Of a stretch of DNA of 64,000 bases, positions 26,945 to 34,836 are shown one piece after another; position 1 is the first letter of the stretch; the number at the start of each line of letters is the position of its first letter. The notes under the pieces were generated by a model, which was not told the origin of the DNA, made no database searches, and saw only the letters and a program-made list of their open reading frames with translations. The position numbers and the translations under genes are program-made. Origin of the DNA: an uncultured Eubacterium sp. (lineage in GTDB: Bacteria > Bacillota > Clostridia > Lachnospirales > Lachnospiraceae); contig CAJTLS010000005.1 in assembly GCA_910577295.1 (NCBI GenBank), positions 83,368-147,367 of the forward strand. The letters are read 5' to 3'.

Positions 26945-27202
26945 TTAACCAAGTGGTTTTACGAACAATAAAATCATTGCTACGACCAAACCATACAGAC
27001 CTGTAGTCTCGGCAACCGCCTGACCAAGAAGCATCGTTGACATTACCTCACCACGTGCGCCCGGATTACGTCCAACTGCACTGGCGCCATAACCTGCCGC
27101 AATACCCTGTCCTACACCAGGACCGATACCGGCGATAACTGCCAATCCTGCTCCAATTGCTGATGCTGCATGAATTAAATCTGCTCCTGTAATACCATTC
27201 AT
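26945..27202 (-). CDS. atpE: ATP synthase Fo c subunit with sodium-type ligands
   Basis: Hairpin that forms the rotor ring. With the start at the ATG at 27202 (GTGAGGA upstream) the 85-residue protein numbers exactly like the Ilyobacter tartaricus c subunit, whose sodium is bound by Gln32, Val63, Glu65, Ser66 and Tyr70 with Thr67. Here these positions are Gln32, Val63, Glu65, Thr66, Thr67 and Tyr70, a full set with one conservative Ser-to-Thr change. This predicts sodium rather than proton coupling, as known for several anaerobic Clostridia. Two hydrophobic helices flank the polar loop GRNPGARG. One gene copy only. Confidence 0.97.
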   Translation of the reverse strand: MNGITGADLIHAASAIGAGLAVIAGIGPGVGQGIAAGYGASAVGRNPGARGEVMSTMLLGQAVAETTGLYGLVVAMILLFVKPLG

Positions 27203-27242
27203 AATATTCCTCACTTTCTGCGCGTTACGCGCGTTGCATTTT

Positions 27243-27947
27243 TTAGTCTTCTATATCAGCGGCATTCGCAATGAATACCATTGTTAGCATGGCGAACACA
27301 TACGCCTGCAGCGCTCCGGCAAATACATCCAAATAAGCATGTAATGCTGCCGGCCAGATCCACAAAATAAACTTAGGCAAAAGCCCGTAGATCAATGCCA
27401 TCATCATAGTTCCTGACAAAATGTTGGCAAAAAGACGTAGCGACAACGATACCGGAGTCGCAAATTCACTTATTACGTTAATCGGAAAGAACAGGAAAAA
27501 TGGTTCAAATAAACCTTTGAGCCGTCCCCATTTCTGCCATTTGATACCTTGATATTGTATCATCGTAAAGGTAATCAAACCGAGCGGTAACGTAATACCA
27601 TAATCAGCGGTCGGCGGTCGCAAACCAAAAAGTCCGGATAAGTTACAGACAATCAAAAACATAAATACTACGCCGACATAATTGCGAAATTTAGGTGCCA
27701 GCTTTTTGCCCATATTACTCACAACCAAGTTATCCAAGGTTTCCACCATAAGTTCAATAACATTGAGAAACCCGGTCGGTGCTTTCGTCGGATCAGCCTT
27801 TGCTATTATGCGATTAGCGACAATGGCAAAAGCAATTAGTACGACCATAACAATAGCCAGACATACATGAGTTGTCGTAATATATACTTCGACGCCGCCA
27901 ATGTGAATCGGCCAATACCCATGCACATAAAAATCTACTCCTTCCAC
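27243..27947 (-). CDS. atpB: ATP synthase Fo a subunit
   Basis: Stator channel protein. It has five to six membrane segments and the essential arginine in SLRLFANILSG of the fourth helix. The best start is a GTG at 27947 (234 residues) with AAAGGAGAG upstream. A GTG at 27992 overlaps the atpI stop as GTGA and would add 15 residues, but lacks a Shine-Dalgarno. First of the structural genes; atpI precedes it and atpE follows after 40 nt. Confidence 0.95.
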   Translation of the reverse strand: MEGVDFYVHGYWPIHIGGVEVYITTTHVCLAIVMVVLIAFAIVANRIIAKADPTKAPTGFLNVIELMVETLDNLVVSNMGKKLAPKFRNYVGVVFMFLIVCNLSGLFGLRPPTADYGITLPLGLITFTMIQYQGIKWQKWGRLKGLFEPFFLFFPINVISEFATPVSLSLRLFANILSGTMMMALIYGLLPKFILWIWPAALHAYLDVFAGALQAYVFAMLTMVFIANAADIED

Positions 27948-27988
27948 GCCCTCACTCTCCTTTCCTTTAAAATTTATAACAACCAGTC

Positions 27989-28402
27989 TCACCTGTTTAT
28001 AGACGGTGAGTCTGTTTTATTACCTCGGGTTCTTATCTTCTCCATCCACGGCACCATGAGCGCTGCAATCTTGCGTGCCAGCAAACCTGCCAGTACAGTA
28101 TACGGAGAAATCCACTCTGCAAAAAAGAAAGCAGCGAACAAAACAACAATTTCAACTACACTTCGAACCATCCCCATTACCCGGGAATGATTGACTGCCT
28201 GTTTCTCCTGAAGATCAAGCTCGACATCAATACTATGATACAGATGGAGCATCATCGCACTTGCCGTCAGACTTCCGACCAGTTCCCCCAGCACATACGC
28301 CAATGGATTCGAAACTACAAATACGCCGGATAATATAACAATGATGGCAAGCAGCCAAATACCAATCAGTACTTCTACTAAACTAATCCGGGCTATCTTC
28401 AT
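27989..28402 (-). CDS. atpI: ATP synthase I protein (AtpI-like)
   Basis: Small accessory membrane protein found at the head of many atp operons, thought to help assemble the c ring. The 137-residue product has four hydrophobic segments and a hydrophilic middle (ELDLQEKQAVNHSR). It overlaps atpZ by 20 nt and precedes atpB. Identification rests on position and hydrophobic layout more than on motifs. Confidence 0.8.
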   Translation of the reverse strand: MKIARISLVEVLIGIWLLAIIVILSGVFVVSNPLAYVLGELVGSLTASAMMLHLYHSIDVELDLQEKQAVNHSRVMGMVRSVVEIVVLFAAFFFAEWISPYTVLAGLLARKIAALMVPWMEKIRTRGNKTDSPSINR

Positions 28403-28655
28403 TTGCGCTCTCCTTCTTTTTCTTCTCTCCCGGATGATATACTCCGGTTAGAACAAGCATACTGCGAAGAGAAGCAAGGATTCCTACAAACATCATAATT
28501 ACCATCCAGTAACTGGTATGGAAAAGCTTATCTATATAGTATCCTATTCCGATACTGACTGCCATACATATCATCATCGCCAGACCAATCTGAAGAATCA
28601 TGGAAAAGGCATGTACTACCTCTCTGCGGTTTTTCTCTTCATCCCTCTTTTTCAT
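28383..28655 (-). CDS. AtpZ/AtpI family membrane protein
   Basis: Short protein (90 residues) with two membrane segments joined by a short loop, MICMAVSIGIGYYIDKLFHT being characteristic of the ATPase_gene1 (AtpZ) family that precedes atpI; in some bacteria AtpZ with AtpI carries Mg2+/Ca2+. GTGAGGAG lies 9 nt before the ATG at 28655, trimming 14 residues from the longest frame. It begins 14 nt after proC. Confidence 0.82.
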   Translation of the reverse strand: MKKRDEEKNRREVVHAFSMILQIGLAMMICMAVSIGIGYYIDKLFHTSYWMVIMMFVGILASLRSMLVLTGVYHPGEKKKKESANEDSPD

Positions 28656-28669
28656 AGACCGGTCGCTCC

Positions 28670-29461
28670 TCACATTTCTTTTGCCCTTTTTACACAAGCC
28701 CTCTGCCCTTCTATCACGGCGCTGCGAAGACCTTTCTCTTCCAACACCCGGACAGCTTCTATCGTCGTGCCTCCCGGTGAACAGACCATGTCTTTTAATT
28801 CACCCGGATGCTTCCCTGTTTCCAATATCATTTTAGCGCTTCCCAACACGCTCTGAGCAGCTAACTGATAAGCCTGCGCCCGTGGCATTCCGTCCGCAAC
28901 TGCTGCATCTGCCATCGCTTCAATAAACATAAACACATAGGCAGGTGAACTTCCACTTACTCCGGTTACGGTTTCCATCATACTTTCCTGTACGACCGCC
29001 ACAACACCGAAACTTTCAAAGAGTGCGACTGCCTGCTCTCTATCACTCTTTTCTATCTGTTGATTCAAACATATCCCCGTAGCTCCTTCCAATACAAGAG
29101 CCGGTGTATTCGGCATAGCTCTTACTAAGCGAATAGTTTTTCCAAACATTCCCTCAATATTCTCAATGCTCTGTCCGGCTGCAATAGAGATAATTAATGC
29201 ATCCTTTTTAATATCTCCCGATATCTCCGCTATTACTTCTTCCATCTGGAACGGCTTAACAGCCAGTATTAATATATCCGATTCGGCAGCTACTTTTTTA
29301 TTATCCGTTGATATCTGAACGCCAAATTCGCATTGAATTTGCTGCAATGCCGCCTCGTTTCTCCGGGACACCAAAATATCTTTTCTGTCGTATATGCCCT
29401 TTGTCAAAATGCCTTTCAACATCGCCTGAGCCATATTTCCACAACCGATAAATCCTAACAT
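28670..29461 (-). CDS. proC: pyrroline-5-carboxylate reductase
   Basis: Reduces pyrroline-5-carboxylate to L-proline with NADPH. The 263-residue product starts with the Rossmann motif GFIGCGNMAQAM and has the C-terminal family signature SSPAYVFMFIEAMADAAV and SPGGTTIEA. Position between rpiB and the atp operon is unusual compared with Bacillus, where glyA and upp occupy this slot. Gaps of 19 and 14 nt suggest co-transcription. Confidence 0.96.
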   Translation of the reverse strand: MLGFIGCGNMAQAMLKGILTKGIYDRKDILVSRRNEAALQQIQCEFGVQISTDNKKVAAESDILILAVKPFQMEEVIAEISGDIKKDALIISIAAGQSIENIEGMFGKTIRLVRAMPNTPALVLEGATGICLNQQIEKSDREQAVALFESFGVVAVVQESMMETVTGVSGSSPAYVFMFIEAMADAAVADGMPRAQAYQLAAQSVLGSAKMILETGKHPGELKDMVCSPGGTTIEAVRVLEEKGLRSAVIEGQRACVKRAKEM

Positions 29462-29480
29462 AGCAATCTCCGTCTTCTTG

Positions 29481-29915
29481 TTAATCCTCTTCTATCAAAC
29501 CGACCCGGCGCACATGTCTGTCTACACCGGAAAATTCCGTATCTAAAAAAGTATCTACGATTTTCTCCGCCAGTCCGGCGCCGACCACTCTGGCGCCAAG
29601 TGCTAAAATATTGGCATCGTTATGTAAACGTGTTGCTTCCGCACTAAAACAATCACCGCAAACTGCCGCACGAATCCCTTTTACTTTATTTGCCGCAATA
29701 GAGATTCCAATTCCCGTTCCGCAAATAAGTATTCCTTTATCACATTCACCATCTACAATAGCATGGGCAACCTTTTTCCCATAAATCGGATAATCTACTG
29801 GTTCGGTACTATTGGAACAACCATAATCCCTATACTGCAAGCCACGATTCTCCAAATGCTTCTTAATCAGTTCTTTCAGCTCATAACCCGCTGTATCGCT
29901 TCCTAATGCTATCAT
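29481..29915 (-). CDS. rpiB: ribose-5-phosphate isomerase B
   Basis: Interconverts ribose-5-phosphate and ribulose-5-phosphate in the pentose phosphate pathway. The 144-residue product has Cys65 in ILICGTGIGIS, the general base of the RpiB/LacAB fold, Asp7-Thr8 near the N terminus, and RLHNDANILALGARVVG. In Bacillus the homologue is ywlF, in the same order ywlC-ywlE-ywlF before the atp operon. Confidence 0.95.
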   Translation of the reverse strand: MIALGSDTAGYELKELIKKHLENRGLQYRDYGCSNSTEPVDYPIYGKKVAHAIVDGECDKGILICGTGIGISIAANKVKGIRAAVCGDCFSAEATRLHNDANILALGARVVGAGLAEKIVDTFLDTEFSGVDRHVRRVGLIEED

Positions 29916-29936
29916 TTCCGCATACCTCCTACATCG

Positions 29937-30407
29937 TTAACTCCACTGTAATTTTTTCTTCACTTTATACAATAAATCCTTAATCTCATTATAACTTTCT
30001 TCATAAGCCTCTTCGTCGCCGCTGTACGGATCCCGCACATCCGGCTCCAAAGCTTCTCCTTCTTCTTCCTCTTCCGCAAACTCTTTGAGCGTGTACACAT
30101 GGGAAGATACTCCGTAATCTTCTATCAGTTTAACTTTCTCCGTAAAATTCATCGTCAAAATAAGCGTCTGTTCATCTGCCAGATTGGCGGTAAACTCCTC
30201 CGATACCTGCTCTTCACAGGGAATCGCGTGGTTCATTAATAAATCTGTCACCTTCATATTACGCGGTTCTGGGAACAGTACTACCAATCCTCTGGAACAA
30301 ATTTCTTTTGACTTATCCATCAAAATACTCTTCATTATCCACTCTGCCATCGGACTAAGTATAACATTTTCCTTGCACACAAATATGATTTTACTATATT
30401 CCGTCAT
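29937..30407 (-). CDS. YwlE-like low-molecular-weight phosphatase lacking the catalytic Arg
   Basis: Position between ywlC and rpiB and the overall fold point to YwlE, the protein-arginine phosphatase of Bacillus. The 156-residue product has FVCKENVILSPMAEW where the family has VCxGNxCRSPMAE. The nucleophile Cys and the Asn are kept, but the Arg of the C-x5-R loop is Leu (codon CTT, one base from CGT) and the preceding Cys is Ile. The general acid is present in the C-terminal DPYSGDEEAYE. Without Arg the phosphate cannot be held normally, so this may be a pseudophosphatase. GGAGGAGA precedes the ATG at 30407. The reading frame is intact. Confidence 0.82.
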   Translation of the reverse strand: MTEYSKIIFVCKENVILSPMAEWIMKSILMDKSKEICSRGLVVLFPEPRNMKVTDLLMNHAIPCEEQVSEEFTANLADEQTLILTMNFTEKVKLIEDYGVSSHVYTLKEFAEEEEEGEALEPDVRDPYSGDEEAYEESYNEIKDLLYKVKKKLQWS

Positions 30408-30421
30408 GCAATCTCCTCCAA

Positions 30422-31474
30422 TCATTCCCGCGAAAGATATATGATATGCTGCCCGGCCGCTTTCATAAGCCGATTCATAATCGCCTCTCCCTTATCTTCC
30501 TGCGAGAAACTCTCCGAAAGGATTACTTCCACTCCCTTGTGGTCAAACAACCGGAGCGCACTATACAACCCCTGCTCCACTGTTCCGGCATTTCGTGAAC
30601 CGGCAGACACAACTTGTCCATGCGTATAACTGCCTACAGTCTCCTCGGAAGCCAATATGCCAACCTGCGCGGCAGGGTATTCTCTTGCCCTATCATTTAT
30701 TTGCTTTACTACAATATCCAAATCTCCATCAAACACTGTCATTTTCGCCCTCGGCGCATAGTGGCGGTATTTCATACCGGGAGCCTTTGGTTTCCTATCT
30801 GAAGCCGTCTCAGACAATCCCGGATCCAGCCTTACCTCACCGGCCACTTTCTGAAGCATATCCTTTGTAATGTGCCCCGGCCGAAGTATCGTGGGAATGG
30901 CTTCCGTTAAATCAACGATGGTAGATTCCACTCCTATGTTGACGGCGCCTCCATCAATTATCATCTCAATCCGGCCATCTAAATCTTCTCTAACATGTGC
31001 CGCTGTCGTCGGACTCGGTCTTCCAGATATATTAGCGCTCGGTGCAGCGATTGGAGCACCGGCCGCCTCAATCAACATGCGAGCCGCCTTATGGCTTGGC
31101 ATCCGCACCGCCACCGTCTCAAGCCCTCCCGTAATTTCATAGGGAACACTTTTACTTTTGTAAAAAATCAAAGTCATCGGCCCCGGCCAAAAAGCCTCCA
31201 TCAACGGATATGCTATGTCGGGAATCCGGTCTGCAATTGCCGGCAATTCCTCCCTTTTACTAATGTGTAAAATCAAGGGATTGTCACTTGGGCGTCCTTT
31301 GGCTTCATATATCCTCTTTGCCGCTTCTGGACAAAGTCCGCTGCCTCCTAAACCATAGACAGTTTCTGTTGGAAAAGCAACCAGCCCATGCTGTTTCAAA
31401 ATCATCGCCGCACGCTGTAAATCCTCCGGCTGATATCCTTTTTCACAATCCCAGCAAATGTATTCTGTCACCAT
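30422..31474 (-). CDS. ywlC: L-threonylcarbamoyladenylate synthase (Sua5/YwlC)
   Basis: Makes threonylcarbamoyl-AMP from Thr, bicarbonate and ATP for the t6A37 modification of ANN-decoding tRNAs. At 350 residues it is the long Sua5 type: a YrdC domain (GLVAFPTETVYGLG, KGRPSDNPLILH, PSANISGRPSP) plus a C-terminal Sua5 domain after the linker PGMKYRHYAP. AGAGGG precedes the ATG at 31474. The YwlE-like gene follows after 14 nt. Confidence 0.95.
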   Translation of the reverse strand: MVTEYICWDCEKGYQPEDLQRAAMILKQHGLVAFPTETVYGLGGSGLCPEAAKRIYEAKGRPSDNPLILHISKREELPAIADRIPDIAYPLMEAFWPGPMTLIFYKSKSVPYEITGGLETVAVRMPSHKAARMLIEAAGAPIAAPSANISGRPSPTTAAHVREDLDGRIEMIIDGGAVNIGVESTIVDLTEAIPTILRPGHITKDMLQKVAGEVRLDPGLSETASDRKPKAPGMKYRHYAPRAKMTVFDGDLDIVVKQINDRAREYPAAQVGILASEETVGSYTHGQVVSAGSRNAGTVEQGLYSALRLFDHKGVEVILSESFSQEDKGEAIMNRLMKAAGQHIIYLSRE

Positions 31475-31512
31475 GGCAAAATTCCCTCTATGCATTTTTA
31501 TATTACGAAAGT

Positions 31513-31541
31513 ATCATACCATATATTGGTTATTTGTACAA
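31513..31541 (-). promoter_or_regulatory. candidate promoter for ywlC and downstream genes
   Basis: On the minus strand TTGTAC (31541-31536), a 17-bp spacer and TATGAT (31518-31513) with TG in the extended -10 position. It begins inside the last codons of the cwlD-like gene. As no terminator is visible until after atpC, it could drive ywlC through the atp operon, although internal promoters are likely. Confidence 0.55.
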
Positions 31542-32225
31542 GAAATTTTCTATCCCTTCGCATATTCCGTGAGCCATTTTCTTTTGATAGGATGAATCAA
31601 GCAATAGAGCCTCTTCCTGGGGATTTGATAAAAAGCCGCATTCAACGATGACTAACGGGCACTGCACCTTTCGGAGCATGTAGTAACTGTCGTTTGCTTT
31701 CTCCACCCGACGGTTCCCGTCTCCAACCGCTTCCCGTACCGATTGTTGAATTATCGATGCCAGTGTTTTCCCCTCTTTCGATTCCGAGTAATAAAATACC
31801 TGTGCCCCCTTTGTTCCGGCAGAAAAACTATTCTGGTGAATGCTCACGGACAGGCGGGGGGATTTTTCTTCGATAAATGCCACCCGATTTTTCATATCCG
31901 TCAGCTTTTTTGATTTCTCACTGCCCTGACAGAGCGCTACATCCTCTTCCCGCGTCATATATACCGTATAGCCCGATGCTTCCAATTCCGTCTTCACCAG
32001 CTTGGCAATGGCAAGATTGATATCCTTTTCGAGAGAATTGGCAACGCCGACTTTACCGGGATCAAAACCTCCATGCCCGGGGTCTATGACTATCGTCTCC
32101 TTGCTCCCCGTCTTTGTCATGTGCAGCGTCTCCATCCGCTGCTGCTTCTGGGCGCAAAAATAAAAGATAGCAGCAAGCGTACATACTACGCCGAGCGCTG
32201 CCATCTTATATGGATTTTTCCGCAA
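31530..32225 (-). CDS. CwlD-like N-acetylmuramoyl-L-alanine amidase
   Basis: Zinc amidase of the Amidase_3 fold. The 231-residue product has an N-terminal membrane anchor or signal (about 8-24), then zinc ligands His51 (DPGHGGFDPG), Glu66 (LEKDIN) and the His of SIHQNS, and the catalytic Glu of VECGFLSN. Size and architecture match CwlD, which with PdaA makes muramic-delta-lactam in spore cortex. The start is probably a TTG at 32225 with GAGGG upstream; no ATG start has a Shine-Dalgarno. Confidence 0.87.
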   Translation of the reverse strand: MRKNPYKMAALGVVCTLAAIFYFCAQKQQRMETLHMTKTGSKETIVIDPGHGGFDPGKVGVANSLEKDINLAIAKLVKTELEASGYTVYMTREEDVALCQGSEKSKKLTDMKNRVAFIEEKSPRLSVSIHQNSFSAGTKGAQVFYYSESKEGKTLASIIQQSVREAVGDGNRRVEKANDSYYMLRKVQCPLVIVECGFLSNPQEEALLLDSSYQKKMAHGICEGIENFLYK

Positions 32226-32313
32226 AACACCACTTCCCTCACGGTCTATTCTCTATTATTTTATGTGAATGCCGGAGATTGTAGTACAACAAATGTGAAG
32301 TCTCTCTTTGCTG

Positions 32314-34029
32314 CTATTTTGTCTTCGACAGCGGAAATTGTTCCTGAATCATGCTCCACGTAACCGCCCTCTCAAAACCCAATTTCCAAAAAGCTACGCC
32401 CGCACAATGGTTCTTCTTCACCACCTGCAATTTCTTTTTCAAAGATGTTTCCTCTTCCATCCATATTTTGCAAGTAACGCCTCCCGATTTGAACTGCGCA
32501 TAATACTGTCCGGTCGCCTCATCCCACTTCGGAGAGGCATTGTTCGCACGGACGACGTTTTCAGCTCCGCTCATGCTATACGGTTCCGACTTCGGTTTCC
32601 GTCCTTTCACTTCTTTCCACAGACGTGTGTAAAACGGCAAAGCGGTTATCATTCTCTCCGCCGGAACTTTGGCAAGTACATTTTTTACGCCCCTTTCCAC
32701 AAACGGCAGCGAAGAAACAGAGCCGCTCTCGTCATCTCCTGAATAATGCTCATCATACGCCATCAGTATAACATAATCTACAATACGCCCCTGTTCCTGC
32801 AAATCGTAAAATGCATTATAGTTTTCCGGCGAATAATTATCGACCGAGACAAGCAAATCGTTAGCGTGGCACTTTAAGGTGAGCTCTCTCAAAAATTGCA
32901 GATAAGCCGCCGCATTGTCTTTGGTGACCTTTTCAAAGTCAACGTTAATACCATCCAAATCATGCTGAATTGCCGATGCCACCAGATTATTAATAAGCTT
33001 CGTGCGAATCGATGTCACACCGAGCACTTTGCTCAGTTTTAACCCCTGTTTAAAATCATTGATAAGTCCCCACACACGAAGACCTTTCGCGTGCGCCTGC
33101 GACACATAAGAGGCATTGGCAAGAGAGGTAAAATTACCGGAATTGTCACTGAGCGCATACCATGTCGGACTGAGAACATTGAGGCCTTTTGTCTGTTCAA
33201 TGGAATTAGGCAGAATAGCGCTGCTCGTACTGTTCATCACCTGATGCCATCCCAGACAGACGGTTTCCCCTGCAGAGAGCTGCTCAAAACTCTCCGGCGT
33301 TTTTTCGAATTTCCAAGGCTCTTCCGTTCTTTTCTCCACACTGTCTAACGGTATATATCCCGTTACGCCGTCTTCCGTGCGAACCGACATATATTCATTT
33401 TCCTGTTTCACTTTCTTTTCCACAAAGACGCGGCCACCCTCCGGCACTTCCGTCAAATATGCGTATTTCTTTCCCGGGCCGGTTCTCACGCGCGTATCGC
33501 TGTTGAGAACGGCAAATGTATATTTTGCCTCGCGGTCTGACATGATTACAAGGCGGGAAGGATTTTTGTATTCTTTATAATAGCAGGAGGCATGCTCTTT
33601 TATAAAGGAAAATGAAATATAGAACTGCTGCGAATCAACTTTTAATACCGGCTGGCTGACCGAATGGGACTGCCTGCCAATCGTATACTCTTTCGCATCC
33701 GCTTTTGCAACAATTACGTTGTCACTCGTTGCATAACACAATTTCTTTTCCACAGTGTCAACATAAAGGCGCTTATCCATGTAAGCGGCGGCAATATTAG
33801 CGGGAATATAAATCCCATTATCTATCTTTTTGGCACGTTCCTCCAGCAATTTGTCGTCTATAACTAACGCTACTTCTTCTTTTTTCAACTTAAAAAGGGA
33901 ATTTAAGTCCTTTTGTTCACTGCTCGGAGCAAAATATTTGTATATTAAAATCACTCCCAATAAAACAATAGTAAAAATAACTGCCGCAGCCCCCACAATA
34001 ACTACAGTGCTTTTGGTTCTATTTTTCAT
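32314..34029 (-). CDS. membrane-anchored SH3-GH18 glycosidase
   Basis: Cell-wall or spore-peptidoglycan glycosidase-like protein of the YdhD/YaaH group. Of 571 residues, about 9-30 is a membrane segment. A region resembling a copper amine oxidase N-terminal domain (about 50-160) follows, then a bacterial SH3 repeat (about 168-230, TRVRTGPGKKYAYL) and a GH18 barrel (about 255-565). The catalytic acid Glu is near 361 in DGINVDFEKV, matching DxxDxDxE. Substrate is probably peptidoglycan, by analogy. AGGAGGGG precedes the ATG. It lies upstream of cwlD with an 88-bp gap. Confidence 0.88.
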   Translation of the reverse strand: MKNRTKSTVVIVGAAAVIFTIVLLGVILIYKYFAPSSEQKDLNSLFKLKKEEVALVIDDKLLEERAKKIDNGIYIPANIAAAYMDKRLYVDTVEKKLCYATSDNVIVAKADAKEYTIGRQSHSVSQPVLKVDSQQFYISFSFIKEHASCYYKEYKNPSRLVIMSDREAKYTFAVLNSDTRVRTGPGKKYAYLTEVPEGGRVFVEKKVKQENEYMSVRTEDGVTGYIPLDSVEKRTEEPWKFEKTPESFEQLSAGETVCLGWHQVMNSTSSAILPNSIEQTKGLNVLSPTWYALSDNSGNFTSLANASYVSQAHAKGLRVWGLINDFKQGLKLSKVLGVTSIRTKLINNLVASAIQHDLDGINVDFEKVTKDNAAAYLQFLRELTLKCHANDLLVSVDNYSPENYNAFYDLQEQGRIVDYVILMAYDEHYSGDDESGSVSSLPFVERGVKNVLAKVPAERMITALPFYTRLWKEVKGRKPKSEPYSMSGAENVVRANNASPKWDEATGQYYAQFKSGGVTCKIWMEEETSLKKKLQVVKKNHCAGVAFWKLGFERAVTWSMIQEQFPLSKTK

Positions 34030-34162
34030 CGTTTGTCCCCTCCTTGCATCTACCGCTTGACTGTATTTTTTGTATCAATATCCCGTGCATCAGGTCAATA
34101 GCTGAACCTGCTATTGTTATTATAGTATAGAACATATTCTGTTTCAAGTGAAACTGTTTTGT

Positions 34163-34191
34163 TTGCCCGATTTCCCCGAGTATGTTATGAT
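34163..34191 (+). promoter_or_regulatory. apt promoter
   Basis: TTGCCC (34163-34168), 17-bp spacer and TATGAT (34186-34191) with TG in the extended -10 position, 38 bp before the apt ATG. A perfect inverted repeat GTTTCA-AG-TGAAAC at 34141-34154 just upstream could be an operator. The rest of the 199-bp gap to the GH18 gene shows nothing else clear. Confidence 0.55.
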
Positions 34192-34228
34192 GGAATCAAA
34201 TAAAACTACACTTCGAAAGGAGAAACGA

Positions 34229-34753
34229 ATGAAATCATTAGAAGATTATATAAGGACAATACCGGATTTTCCCGAAGAGGGAATCCTCTTTCGTGATATT
34301 ACCACGCTTCTTCAAGATGCAGACGGGTTAAAACTTGCCATTGACAAAATGATTGAAGTATTAAAGGACGTTGACTTTGATATTGTCGTCGGCACGGAAT
34401 CCCGCGGGTTTATCTTTGGCGTTCCGATTGCGTATGCGCTAAATAAAGGATTTGTTCCGTGTCGTAAAAAAGGCAAACTTCCGTATGAAACTATTTGCAC
34501 CAGCTATGAATTGGAATATGGAAGTGCGGAAATCGAACTTCACCGGGATTCTATCCTGCCCGGACAGCGTGTCGTTTTAATCGATGACCTGATTGCTACC
34601 GGCGGTACGATGGAAGCCTGCGCTAAACTGGTAGAAGAACTCGGCGGAGAAGTAGTTAACATTGTATTTCTTTTGGAATTAGCCGGACTAAAAGGAAGAG
34701 AGCGCCTGAACCAGTATCCCGTGACCGCACTTCTCAGCTATGACGACAAATAA
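34229..34753 (+). CDS. apt: adenine phosphoribosyltransferase
   Basis: Salvages adenine to AMP with PRPP. The 174-residue product begins SLEDYIRTIPDFPEEGILF, the classic Apt N terminus, followed by RDITTLL, GTESRGFIFG and the PRPP loop VVLIDDLIATGGTMEA. AAAGGAG lies 6 nt before the ATG at 34229; the frame is open to 34148 but that region carries the promoter. The purine permease gene follows 83 nt downstream, making a small purine salvage unit. Confidence 0.97.
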   Translation: MKSLEDYIRTIPDFPEEGILFRDITTLLQDADGLKLAIDKMIEVLKDVDFDIVVGTESRGFIFGVPIAYALNKGFVPCRKKGKLPYETICTSYELEYGSAEIELHRDSILPGQRVVLIDDLIATGGTMEACAKLVEELGGEVVNIVFLLELAGLKGRERLNQYPVTALLSYDDK

Positions 34754-34836
34754 TAATATTGCTTAAAAAACAGACAATATGGCCATACTTCAAAGAGGAA
34801 CATTGTTTCATTACATTATCCGGAAGGAATGGTCTT

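Noticed and set aside
29937..30407. YwlE-like gene considered a pseudogene
   Set aside because: Frame, Shine-Dalgarno, length and the C-terminal acid motif are intact; only the P-loop residues differ, so it is annotated as a gene with altered active site.
34030..34228. apt leader considered for a purine riboswitch
   Set aside because: The conserved purine-aptamer core and three-way junction could not be found; only a promoter and a small inverted repeat are seen.
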